A DNA stretch of 64,000 nucleotides from Eutypella sp. D-1 (lineage: Eukaryota; Ascomycota; Sordariomycetes; Xylariales; Diatrypaceae), in contig JAJTTP010000001.1 in assembly GCA_023313575.1 (NCBI GenBank), forward strand, positions 620,001 through 684,000, written 5' to 3'. Positions 24,101 through 36,096 of this stretch are shown piece after piece. Position 1 is the first letter of the stretch; each line of letters opens with the position of its first letter. The notes below the pieces were generated by a model, which worked only from the letters and a program-made list of their open reading frames with translations, was not told where the DNA came from and made no database searches. Position numbers and translations under genes: made by a program.

Positions 24101-24876
24101 TTTAAAATCGAAATGGCGGGGGTTCCGGATATTACGTTTTAAGGCCTAATTTCCGAGCACGTAATAATAAGGATACCTGTTTTTATAAAACTTACGGACG
24201 GCGTAATACTTTTTAAAATTAAATTGCTTTACGCCTTTAATAAATTCTTCCGGTAATAAGTTATACCGGGGGTAAGTTAAAAAAATAAACCGTGTTATTA
24301 ATTTAAACCTTATTATATCGAATAAGTTTTTTTAATCGGAGTTATCCCCCGATTAAAATTATTTATTTACGAATAAAGGTATAAATAAAGTAATTAACGG
24401 GGTAACGGATAAAGCCCGGTGTTTTACGATAAATAATGCTTAAAATAAAAGGGGTATATTTTTAATAATCTGCCTTTAACCATTAAGGTTTTTATCGTAA
24501 TTAATAGGCTATTTATTATGTGGCTATTTTTAAATATCGGGAACGATGAAATTATTTAATAAAGTTTAATTTTGTTAGCTTAAAGACGGTGCGCGGGAAC
24601 TAATATTAAAGGGGGTTATTTAGTTATAGCTTAACGCATAATAAACGGGAAAGGTTATGTTAAATAATTATGTTAAAGGTAAATAAGTTATATTAAATAA
24701 AGTAAAGGGCTGTATAAGGCAGATTTTAAGTAATAGTGACGTGTTTTGTCGGTATATATAAAGTAGACGGTTATATTTAATAATGTCGTGATACTTTATG
24801 TGTATATTAGGGGTTGCTTTAATAATGGTAGACCACGGAGTAGGGCTTTTATATAGAAACGGGCGGCTATTCCGCC
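21148..24876. other. Interior of element X, no identified gene
   Basis: RIPed, AT-rich, with a 14-G run near 23649-23662 beside a small palindrome, and short CpG-bearing islands (for example 22025-22070). No match to the LINE or Gypsy families could be seen. A minus-strand open stretch is noted at about 23950-24290. The last ~120 bp before the right TIR is nearly normal in composition. Confidence 0.45.
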
Positions 24877-24906
24877 CACCATTATCATGGCATCCCCACT
24901 TTAATT

Positions 24907-26610
24907 TTACAAATATTATAAAACGCTAACCTATTAATAAAACCCGAAAAAAGTGTATTTCATATATAGGAAATGGAATTTCTCGGATATATTATCACCC
25001 CCGAATATATTAAAATAAACCTTAAAAAAATCGCAACTATTAAAAATTAAAAACTGCCCATTAATATAAAGGAAATACAGGTTTTTCTCGGTTTAATAAA
25101 TTATTATCTGAAATTTATATAACGATTTAAATATATTATAACACCTTTTATAAAATTAATAAAAAAATAAACGGTTTATATAAATTAATAAATTAAATAA
25201 ATCTTTTAAAAAGCTAAAAAACGTTATTATTAACGAACCAGTATTCATTATATACGATCTTAAAAAACCTGTTAAATTAAAGATTAACGCCTCGGATTAC
25301 GTTTTCGGAGCATAAATTAAGTAACGAAATAAAAAACGAAAATTACACCTTATCGCATTTTATTTTTATAAACTTATTAAAACCGAATTTAATTATTTAA
25401 TTTACGATAAAAGATTTCTTATTATCGTTAACGCATTTAAAAAATTTAAATATTATTTTATAAAAAATATGCACTAAATTAAGGTTTATACTGATTATAA
25501 AAACATTACATATCTTTTTACCATTTAAACCTTTAACGGAAAACAGTTACGATACGCCGAATACCTTACGGAATTCGATTATATTATTATTTACAGGAAA
25601 AGATTTAAAAAACGGATAAGCAAATGTTATTAATAAATAACTTGTTATAAAAAAGAAATATATACTAATTAAATACGCGGTATTCCGATAAGCGTTAAAA
25701 AAACACCTGGAATAACGATAAATTACTATTATTAAAATTACTTAGGATAACTTATATAAGCAAATCGAATAACATAATAATAAATTATTAATAAAAAAAC
25801 AAACAAAAAAGCTATAAATATTATAAAAACAGTAAAAACAGTTAATACAGGAAATTCACGAACATCCTTTATACGGATATTTAAGAAACCACAAAATTTC
25901 TAAACGGTTATAACGGATTTACGTATTTAATAAAATAAAATTAATAATATAATAAATACGATAACGATATAATACATGCGGAAAAATTAAAACAAAACGA
26001 TATAAACTTTATAAAAAATTATAACCATTATTAATTAATAAATAATTATAAACATTTATCACATTTAATTTTATTACTAAATTACCCATATTAAAAAATC
26101 TAATAACACGTAACGGTTATAATAACATATTCGTAATCGTTAACCGATTTATAAAAAATTTTTACTTTATCTTATATAATAAAAATACCGACGTAAAATA
26201 AATAACATACATTTTTTTATAACATATTATAATAATATACGGCTTTATATTCGAAACTTTAACAAAGTTTTATAATAAGATTAAAACTAAACCTTAAATT
26301 TACGACAGTTTTTAAACTTTAAATAAACGGATAAATAAAACGAATTAATTAAATATTAAAAACTTACTTTTAATAATATATTAATTATAAACAAAATAAT
26401 TAAATTAAATAATTACTTATCGCATAATTAGTTTATAACATAATTTATTATAAAAATATACGAATAATATTTATTAACGCTAATTTCGGATTTACTTTAA
26501 ACGTTTATTAAAACGTTTATAAAAAAGGACCGGATAATATTAAAGCCATATTAACATTAGAATAACTTAAATAATTACATAAAAAAAAATTAAAACTTAA
26601 ACTTATATAT
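24907..26610 (+). pseudogene. Gypsy-1 RT end, RNase H and integrase (middle part)
   Basis: It resumes the polyprotein at EFLGYIITPE (RT end, about 24975-25005). It continues with RNase H (about 25205-25470: NEPVFIIYDLKKPVKLK, NASDYVFGA, FNYLIYDKRFLIIV) and the tether TFNGKQLRYAEYLTEFDY (about 25530-25585), then degraded integrase. Compared with Gypsy-2, roughly 226 bp is missing before this segment, including the RT YLDD box. LINE-2 interrupts it at 26625. Confidence 0.85.
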
Positions 26611-26624
26611 TAACAAATAAATAA

Positions 26625-29600
26625 CATCCTTCTCCTTTTTATTTTTCTTACCTTAATTATTACTAAAATCTTTATTTATATATAAAACCTTTATATCATA
26701 AACTTTACTTATTTTATAACTTTAAATCAGGTATACCCGTAAATATTAAGGATAATAAAATTACTGCCTTTTTAACCTTAAATTCCTCCGTAATAAAGCA
26801 TTAAACGCTTAACCTTTAAAATACCCGCGATAATTATCCGTATTTACGATACCGTTCCCGTAATAATAATACCGTTAAAAACCGTACCCGTACCTATTTT
26901 TAATAAAAAAGTAAATACGGGCATATATAAATTTAAAACCTTACCTAAACGGTATAAAATTAATAAGTTTTTAAAACCGGTTTTTTTTATTTTAAAAACC
27001 TTAAAAAACGTATTAAATAATTTTATATTCTTTTTAATCCGCGTATTACGGAAAAAAAAATAACGATAAAAATAAAATTCGATATATTATTTACTTTATC
27101 CGCTTATTTAAATATTAATTTTAAAAATTACGATATAAAAACATATATAACGTAAATAAAAATATCCCGTAAACTAATTAAAAAAAAATAGTTAAAATTA
27201 TAAATAGCCTAAACCTTAAATCTGCCGGCCACGTAATTATTAACATTATTAACATTAATACCGTTAATATTAAAAAGCATGGAATATAAAAACTTAACGG
27301 TTTTACTTAATCCTAACACGCCTTACCTTTTACCCCTTTTATTAACACCCCCCGATAAAAGTTACCTGTTAAGGCCTTAATTAATAATAATATTAATAAC
27401 AGGTTAATACGTTTAATTTAACTAATTTAACCAATACCACGTATATCGTATATAAACATAACGGTAATAACGGGGCTAATAAAGGAAAATTATATACTGG
27501 TTTAATCGCGGAAAGCACGATAACGTTAAAAGCAGTAATAATAATTAACGTATTAAATAAAGGCGAAAATGGCCCCACCCCCCTTTAGCTAAAAAATCTA
27601 AACGGGGGAAAACCTTAACTAACACTTAAACCGCCGCCTTTTCTTTAAATTAAAAAATAATTATAAATAAGCAATACTTAAGCTAATAAACGTTAAAATA
27701 ATTATAATAGAACTTTTAAATATTAATTTAACGGAAATTATAAAAACGTAAAAAATTAAAACAGGTTAAACGTTTACCGCTAAAAATAAAATAACCCGTT
27801 AACACGTATAAAACCGTTTTATTACTATAAACGAAATAAATATATATTTTAAAAAATTTAAATAATAATTTTTATATATTTTATAAAAAATACCCGAAAC
27901 CTTTTATACCGGTAACGGGTCGAAATTAATCGATAAAATTATTTAATACGAAATTATTACATAATTTAGCTTAAAATTTATTAACTTTTATAAAATTAAC
28001 CGTATTATATTAAAATCCCCATTTTAAAAATAAATAATAACTTTCTTTCGTAAAATTAAAAACTTTAAAATTTCCGACTTTAAACCGGCTAAATTTTAAA
28101 AAAAAAACCCGAAAATTATATAATATAACCGTTACTTAAACTTTTATAATAAACGTAATTATAATAAGCTTAAAAGGTATAAACGGTATAACCGGAAAAC
28201 TTATAATAATTTAAAAATATACTAAACTTATTTTAAATACTTTAATTATAATAACCCCTATATTTATAATAATTTTTTTTACTTTACCCGTTTTATTAAA
28301 AAAGATAAACAAATTATTAAACTTATTTACGCCTATTTTATATTTATTAAATAACTGGGTTAACGATAATATTTAAAAATTATCCAGGTAATAACGGTAA
28401 AAAAAACCTCGGCCGTAACTATTAACACTTTAATAAAAAACCGAAACCTAATAGTTTAATAGGTATAAAAATTCCTTAAAATACCCGCGTAAACATTTAA
28501 AAAACTTAAAGTAATTATTATTACCTTAACTTTAAAACCCCGAACGCCTTAACCTTAACCTTAACTCTTTTTATAACGGTTAAAATCTTATCTTTTACTT
28601 TATTTTAAAAATAATAACCCGATAAACGCCGATTAAGAAAAACATTACTTAAATACCGGCTAATCCGATTATAAATTTAAACCGGATTTCGGGGACAAAA
28701 ATAAAACCTTCCCGGATAAAATAAAAAGCTTAAAATTTAGCTATAACCCGGAAATTTTCGTACGGATAAAAAAAAAACTTACGGCGTAACGTAAAAACGG
28801 CCTTTCGTTAGGATAAAAATTAATAACCCGATACGGCCATATTTATTTCCGGGATATAAAAAATAACCTTTATTAAATAAATATTAAAAAAAAATAAATA
28901 CGATAAACTTATAATCCGAATTAATAATACCTTTTAATATTTACGTTTATTACGGCTTATAAAATTAAAAAAAACCGGGAACTAATAAAAACTATAAATC
29001 GTTATTTACGGCGTAATACTTGCGGATAAAAAAAATGTTTTCGTATTATTTAAATTAACGTTTATAAAAAACCGGTAACATGTAACATTATTTTAAATAC
29101 GGTAATTAAAATTAAAACCGATATTATTTTAATATAAAAATTATAAACGTAAATTAAAATAACCGATAATAAAAAATTAATTAAAACCTATTTAAAATAT
29201 AATATATTTTTTTATAAAAAACTAAGTTTTTTAAATATTATAAATATTTATATACGTATAATAAAACTTTAATATATAAATTACGTAATTTTGCTTTTTT
29301 ATTTCTTTAAACGTATACGTAATAAAAATTAATAACGTTAAAATAATTAATATTTATATTAATTAAATAAACTTTTATTTATTTTTTACGTTTTTTAAAA
29401 ATTAAAAATTATTTAATAAATAATATATCGGAAAAGATTTTAATACGGTATATTAAATATAATAACTAAATTATTACCGTTATAAAAAATTAAGTATTAA
29501 AACGGTAAAATAAATAAAAGTATAATTATTTAACGTTTTTAATTTAAAAGCTTTTATTTATATAATAAATAATACGTTAAACTTAACATTATTAAACGTT

Positions 29601-32600
29601 TTATAAATAATAACAGCAGTTGATAATACCTTATATACCGGCTCCGATTATTATATTATAATAACCGAAATACCGGTAAACCTTTTTAAATAATTACTAC
29701 GCGTTAAACTGGGTTTTTTTAAAAAAGCCCGGTTATGCTTTTTTTAATTAATATATTTATATTAAAAATAAAACTTTAATAACCCTTTTTTTTAAACGAA
29801 CCCGATATTTAAAATAAAAACGGAAACATTTATTAACGTTTTATTAAAAATGCTAAAACGGGTTATAAAAGTTACGGGCAAATTAAAATATAACCGTAAA
29901 CGGGATATTACTTAATAAAATAACGATTATAAAAAAGTTATAACGCGTTTAAAACGGGCATACCGGGAAAGCGACATAAAAAAATAAACGCTAATTAAAG
30001 CATAAAAAAAAGTAATACGGAAAGCTAAAAAATAACATTAAGATAAATTTATCGCCGAAACTAATAATAATAAAGATATTTTTAAAATTATTAATTAATA
30101 TAAGTTTAAAAATAATTTTTACTTATTATTAATAAAAAACGGGGATAAAATAATTACCGATATAAAAAGGAAAATTAACTTATTATATTATAAAGTATTA
30201 ATTTTATAAACGGCCGGTAAGGATATTATAAACCCTTAATAACTATTATAGTTATAAAATTAAAATAAACTTAATTATAAAAGCGCTTAATAAATTTACT
30301 TTAATTTTTTATAAAACCCCCGGGTATTAATAACGGAAATAAAAGATATATATATCCGTACTTTATTTACGGCATTTAATAAAAATAAGTTAATAATTAT
30401 ATTATTATAATTAGCTTAACTAATAATCGGCGAAATAGTACGTATATTATATAAAATATATTTATATTATAGTTATTACTTATAAGTTTTTAAAATAACA
30501 GAAATAATTATATTTCCGAAAATAAATAAATTTAATTTTATTAAATTTAAATTTTAAAAACTTATATTTTTATTTTTATGTTTAAATAAAAAGTTAAAAA
30601 AGCTGATAATTAAACGTATAACGGTATAAACCTTATGTTATAAAATATTTTACCCGTAATAATTCGGCATCTGTTTTTAAAAATTAATAATCGACCTAGT
30701 TATTTATATAATTTATAACGTTAAATAAATATTTATTTACGGAAATATTATATTATTACTAATTATAAATATATTAAAAGCTTTTAATATTATTTTACGT
30801 AATTACTTTATCCTTCGGTTAAAATAATAAAAATAAAATATAAAACTTATATAATAAATGGATTTTTTTATAACGAACCGGCAGGCCGTTATCTGTATAA
30901 AAAACGTTATTATTAACCCGATCCCCTTATTTTACGGCATATTATAAGGTTCCCTTATATCTTTTATCTTTTTTATACTATATATTAAGCCGGTATTACG
31001 AAAAGAATTAATACTTAATATTAGGTTCGGATACGCGGATAATATCGTTATTTTACGTATTAACTTTATAACTTATTATATAACCGCGGTATTAATTACG
31101 GATATAAACGACGTATTTAATTAAAAAAAATAATGCTTTATTTTTTAATCCAGTTAAATATAAGTTTAAACATTTTTATAAAAGTAAAATATTTAAAATA
31201 AAAGCGGTTATTCATAAAACTTTTAAAGTTAAAGCTTTAAAAAATTTAATCCGATGGTTTAACGTTTTTTTTAATTTATAATTTAATTTTAAAAAACACG
31301 TTATTAAATAAAGTAATAAAACGTTACGTATAATTAATTACATATAACACCTTAATAAAATTATATATAAATCCCTTTTAAATAAAACCGTTAAAGCCGT
31401 TAAAACCTATATAATACCGATCGTAATATACGCCGTAAAAATTTAATAATTAAACTTTTAATACCTTTCGGTTAAAAACGCGTTTAAACCGGCCGATATT
31501 AAAATAAATTTATTTATAAATAAATTAAATAAATTATTTAAAGTTACCGTTAAAACCGCGTTACTTATTTAACGTATTACTTATACCATTATCCTTTATA
31601 AAAAATCGGGGATATTATTAATAAAAATACTTTTTACGTAAATTAGAATAAAATATTTAATATGCTTCCGGACGTTAAATAAAAACCACCCCGTAATTAC
31701 CTAATTATTTTACTTTAAAAAAAATGGCCGACACGCTTATAATTAACCGATATAACGTTAACCTGCTTTCGCCCGCTTTTTTTAATAAAACGTTAACCAT
31801 TATTACTTATGCTTTTTTCGTTAATAAAGATAAAAAAATTAAAATATATAAAAAATGGTTATTTTCTTTTTTATTAATAAACTTGGTTATTTACTTTAAT
31901 AGCTTTAAGGTTAACCGTATAGGCTAAAGTTTTATATTTTATTAAGATAATAAATATAAACCTTTTTACGCCGTTTATAAACTTTTAATTTAAATAAAAG
32001 TTTTCGATAAAAAAATAATAACTGCATATAAAACGGTATAATAAGTAAAAAAAAAATAATATAACCTTAACCCCCCGGCAACCGGCCTATACTTTTATAT
32101 TAATAATACGGCGGTTATCCGAAGCTTACTTAGTTATTTATCCGATAACTTATAAGCCGATTTTTTAACTTTTTACGAAACAGTTTTTTATATATGCTTA
32201 CTTACCTTTTTTATTTAATAAATACCGGGGTATAAAAATATCGATAATAATAAAGCTGTAAACGTTTAAACTAAGCTTAAAATTATTTAATACCTTAACT
32301 CCGATAATATTATAACCTTAACCCATTTTAAACGTATTATAAAAAAAAGGCGTAAGCTTTTTTTTACCGAATAATAACTCCGAAATACCTTTTTATCGTA
32401 TACACGATAAAACCTCCCGTATAAAAAACCTTTTTTTAAGCTTTTTTTTTTATATTTAATATTATATTACCTTTTTATAAAACGATCGGGCTATAACGAT
32501 TTTATTAAATATTATTAACGTTTTAAATATAACGCGTTTTATTTTTACCGGTATAAAAAAAAAAAACCGCCGGTTACGTTTTTAATTACGATATTATAAA

Positions 32601-33067
32601 AGGTATTTTTTGTTTTTTGGTTTAACCTGGTTACGAAACGACCTAATTTTTTAGCTATAAAAACCATATCGCCTTCTCCGCCTTTTTCGATAAAACCAGG
32701 CCTTATTTAACGGGTTAAAAAAAGCGCGTAATAAAATACGGCAAATCTTAAAATTATCCACGATAAATAACGGATAAAATAACCAAAATATAACGTAAAA
32801 GATTTAAAAATAATAAAACTTTAAAAGAAAATAACCATAAATAAATAATTAATAAAAGATTTCCTATATTAACCGTAACACGTTAATACGGTCCGGACGG
32901 CCCTTAAAGCAGGTTAAACTTATTTTAGCCGTCTTATACATTACACAGTATCGGCACCCAGCTACCTTAAATATAGCCTTATATATAGGCTCGTAAATAA
33001 ATAGCCCTAAATAATATGGTCCACCCGGACATAAAATATATCATCATTATTATCATCATTATCATTA
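26625..33067 (+). mobile_element. LINE-2 (full-length, Tad1/I-like, RIPed) inserted in Gypsy-1
   Basis: It is 6,443 bp. The TSD taacRaataaataR lies at 26611-26624 and 33068-33081; the copies differ only by two G/A changes, as expected if RIP acted after insertion. ORF1 remnant: two zinc-knuckle-like motifs near 28110-28200 with Cys and His changed to Tyr. ORF2 remnant: the endonuclease GxDFN motif at 29430-29450 (reads GKDFNTV); RT with GI-L-stop-GS (from GIPQGSP) at 30936-30956 and GYADN (from YADD) at 31029-31043; RNase H at about 32060-32290 with PGYKNIDNNKAVNV at 32225-32266. The 3' UTR and an ATC/ATT tail follow. This EN-RT-RNase H order is that of Tad1/I-like non-LTR elements. Not expressible. 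Confidence 0.9.
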
Positions 33068-34208
33068 TAACGAATAAATAGATATTATAACTAAAAAAGG
33101 TTAAAACAATTAACTTTTTCGAAAAGAAATATAATTTATTTAGCTATAAAAAATATTATAACAAAATAACCTAATAAAAAACTCGATTATAAATATATTA
33201 AACCGTACCTAATTATTAAAAAAAATATTAAAAAATAATTACGAATTGGACTTATTATTAAAAGTTAGGATTTACTTAATCTTTTATATTTCCTTACTTA
33301 AGAACGTAACGGATATAAACGCTATAAAAATAAGATAAGATAACGTCGAAATAAAAATAAATAAATACGAAACAAAAAAAATCTTAAACGTATAAATAAA
33401 AAATGGACAAATAAAATATAAGGTTAAATAAAAAGGATATAATAACTTCGAAAATATATAAAAACCCGTTAATTACTTAATAAATGCTTAATGCTTTTTA
33501 AAACATTTTTATTAACGTTAATAAAAGCGTTAATAAAAATAATATCTTAATTTAAATTACCCAATATATTTATTTTAAACTAATTAAACTCCGAAATAAC
33601 CTTAAAATTTATAAATACCTTAATAAACTTTGTAAAACACGTATTTTCCGTTCGATACTTTTCCGCCTTTAATTTCTTTAACTTTTATAAATTATCGATA
33701 TTATAAAAAACCGCTTTTATTATTTTTTTATACCATATACATTTTTAACGGCATAAACGGCGAGGTTTTACGTTTATTTTAAAAATTACCTTTTCGGCCT
33801 TTTCTTCCGTAATTTCCAGCTTTAATTTTAATTTACGATATTAAGATATAACCTTTTATAATTGCTCCGGATTAAGCCCGGACACGTCGTATTAACTTCG
33901 GTTATAACGAATGTATAATAAGTAACAAGAAAAATCCGAGTTAAAAACTTTATATTTTAATCGATAACGTTTATAATAAGAATAAGGCGTTATATTAACC
34001 GGATCAGATAATAAAACTGCTGTAAAAAAGGAATCGCGTTAAAAAGTTTTACGTTAAAATAAAAAAGTTACGCGTTTAAAAATCGATTTATTAACACGAT
34101 TAAATATAATAAAAAAAATATAAAATAAAAAGGAAAGAAATATTTACGGTAAAAAAGGAATAAAAATAATAAGTTTTAAAAATAAAAACCTTAAAAAAGG
34201 AAAAGTCG
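33068..34208 (+). pseudogene. Gypsy-1 integrase end and chromodomain
   Basis: The frame resumes exactly where LINE-2 broke it. A GPY/F-type integrase tail is followed by HISLLKN-like sequence (about 33290). A chromodomain follows at about 33350-33475: KYETKKILNV, KNGQIKYKVK-stop-KGY, ENI-stop-KP. Both stops sit where Trp is conserved (VKWKGY and ENTWEP), i.e. TGG to TAA. The chromodomain makes this a chromovirus, a Ty3/Gypsy clade that targets chromatin marks. A polypurine tract (aaaaaaggaaaagtcg, 34193-34208) abuts the 3' LTR. Confidence 0.9.
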
Positions 34209-34635
34209 TGTTATAACCTGGTTAAGTTATTAAGCTTAAATAAAATTAGTATAAATAATTTTTAACCACGGCATTAAAAAGAATAGCCACGATAAAATAA
34301 ATTATACTTAGGTCACGTAATAAAAAGGATAGCCTAAATAGCTTAATTATCTTAATAATCTTAAATAACCTAGATAACCTAATTATTTTAACGATTTAAT
34401 ATTTAATATTATATTTTAATATTAGGAATAAAGGATATAAATAATATATAATTACGTTTATTACCTTTTTTTTAAATAATCTTTAAGCTTACCAGTTTAT
34501 AATATAACTTAGTTACTTAAAGCATTTTTTTTTGTTATTACCAGACGTGATTATTTATTATTTAAAACCTTTAGCACTCCTGCTAACATAAACCCTTTAA
34601 CTGGACTAATAGTTAGGAATAGACCGGCCGTCATA
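34209..34635 (+). mobile_element. Gypsy-1 3' LTR
   Basis: It is 427 bp, starts TGTTATAACC and ends GGCCGTCATA. It is followed by the TSD attta (34636-34640), matching 11344-11348. It differs from its partner LTR at many C/T and G/A positions. Those differences reflect RIP and cannot be used to date the insertion. Confidence 0.9.
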
Positions 34636-34640
34636 ATTTA

Positions 34641-35431
34641 CGAAAATAAAAATTATATAATCTTTAATTTTAATAATATCGAATAAAACCGGATTATTAT
34701 TACGGAAATTTAATTATTTCGCCGGCTTAATATTTTTACAATTAAATATTAATTAATAAAAATTTCGGCTTATTATTAATAATTAAACGTTTATTAACCG
34801 CCGTTTTAAATTAAAAATAATAATAATTTAATATTATTAATTAAAACTTATTATTATTTTATTAATACCCGGCCGTTTTATAATTTATAAAAGACTAGCC
34901 CCGGGGCGTTTTTAACCTTAAGTACGGATATAAAGCTTTTAACGTTTAATATACGCTAAAACTGTTAATCTTTTATAAGTTATATAATAAAATAACTAGC
35001 TTTTTTTATTCCTTTATATAGTTTTAACAAAATTAAGGTCCGGCTTACCTGGTTTAATTATTTTAATATTATTATAAATTTTAAAACTTTTCGTTTTAAT
35101 AAAGATTTAAGTAAAGCTTTTAAGTTTATAAAAATAAAACGCCCTTAAAACGCGCGATTATATATCGGTTAGCTTTTAATCGGATATTAGTTAAATTAAA
35201 TAATATAGTTTTAAAGTTAAAAAGCCGTTAATTAAGCGGTTTTATTAACTGTTATAACCGATCGGCGTTTATCGACAGTGTTTCGGTTTTATAACGTATT
35301 TATTTTTAAAAGTTTTACGTACTTAAGCCCGATTTATAAAAGGGCGGTTATACCGATTTTTATTCCAGGTGTAATTACGGCTTTATAAAACGTATTACAT
35401 ATTGTTAAAATGTTACGTAATAAGTATTTAA
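34641..35431. other. RIPed DNA of unknown origin (right flank of Gypsy-1)
   Basis: Continuation of 10125-11343 before Gypsy-1 inserted. AT-rich, no readable frame. A few less mutated words (for example near 34890-34910 and 35270-35290) might allow identification by a RIP-aware search. It ends at the 5' end of LINE-4. Confidence 0.5.
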
Positions 35432-36096
35432 TATCTTTCTTCCATTTATTTTTTCTACTTTAACCATTGTTAAGATTTTAACATATATATAATCTATTTA
35501 TATCGTAAGCTTTATTTACCCTATGCCTTTAGATTAAGTATATCCGTAAACATTAAGGATAATAGAACCGCCGCTTTTTTAACCTTAAACCCCCCCTTAA
35601 TAAGGTATTAAACGCTTTACCTTTAAAATACCCGCGATAGCTATCCGTATTTACGATATTACCGTTACGATAATACCATTTTTATAACCCGTGCTTATTT
35701 TTATTTTAAAAAAGGAAATTAACACGGGTATTTACGAACGTAAAGTTTTATTAAAAAGATATAAAATTAATAAACCTTTATAACCGGTCCTTTTTATATT
35801 AAAAACCCCGAAAAATGCGTTAAATAATTTTATACTTTTTTTAATCCGCGTTTTACGGGAAAAAAAAAATAATAATAAAAGTTAAGTTCGAAATATTAAT
35901 TAATTTATCCTTATACCTAAACGTTACTTTATAAAGTTATACGATCGGGGCATACGCTTTATAAATAAACGTGTTACGCCGGCTAATAAAGGACGTAATA
36001 GCTAAAATTACGGGCAACCTAAACTTTAAAACCGTAAGTTACGTTACCATTACCATTAACATTAATAACACCACCACTAATAATAAAAAGGTAAGA
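35432..36096 (+). mobile_element. LINE-4, 5' segment
   Basis: It begins with the family 5' end (tatctttcttcc, from CATCTTTCTTCC) and runs through the 5' UTR and early ORF1. LINE-3 interrupts it at 36097. The LINE resumes at 39866 and then at 56672. Summed segments give about 6.43 kb, the same as the other full-length copies. No clear TSD for LINE-4 itself was found. Confidence 0.85.

Larger units (their letters stand above)
14693..24893. mobile_element. Element X: unidentified element with 17-bp TIRs, carrying LINE-1
   Basis: The ends are ATGCCATAATAATGGTG (14693-14709) and its inverted counterpart at 24877-24893, differing at one G/A position. Without the inserted LINE-1 it is about 3.8 kb. 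Next to the right TIR lies a perfect palindrome, gggcggctattccgccc. Termini are only lightly RIPed; the interior is heavily mutated. A minus-strand frame near 24290-23950 stays readable (for example LPEEFIKGVKQFNFKKYY) with stops mostly at plausible former Trp codons, so it may have encoded a protein, but I cannot name the family. No clear TSD is seen. About 226 bp of Gypsy-1 RT is missing at the insertion site. It could be a DNA transposon or a rearrangement whose ends happen to match. Confidence 0.5.

Noticed and set aside
27393..27578. Minus-strand 61-aa hydrophobic ORF
   Set aside because: Antisense to LINE-2 ORF1 sequence; hydrophobicity follows from AT-rich composition.
31724..31927. 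Plus-strand 67-aa ORF as a gene
   Set aside because: It lies inside LINE-2 ORF2 between the RT and RNase H regions; it is a chance stop-free piece of a mutated ORF2.
14730..33067. One giant element with kilobase-long terminal inverted repeats
   Set aside because: The outer ends (14735 and 33060) are inverted copies, but each belongs to a separate LINE with its own TSD and host insertion site; the apparent TIRs are two LINE 3' ends in opposite orientation.
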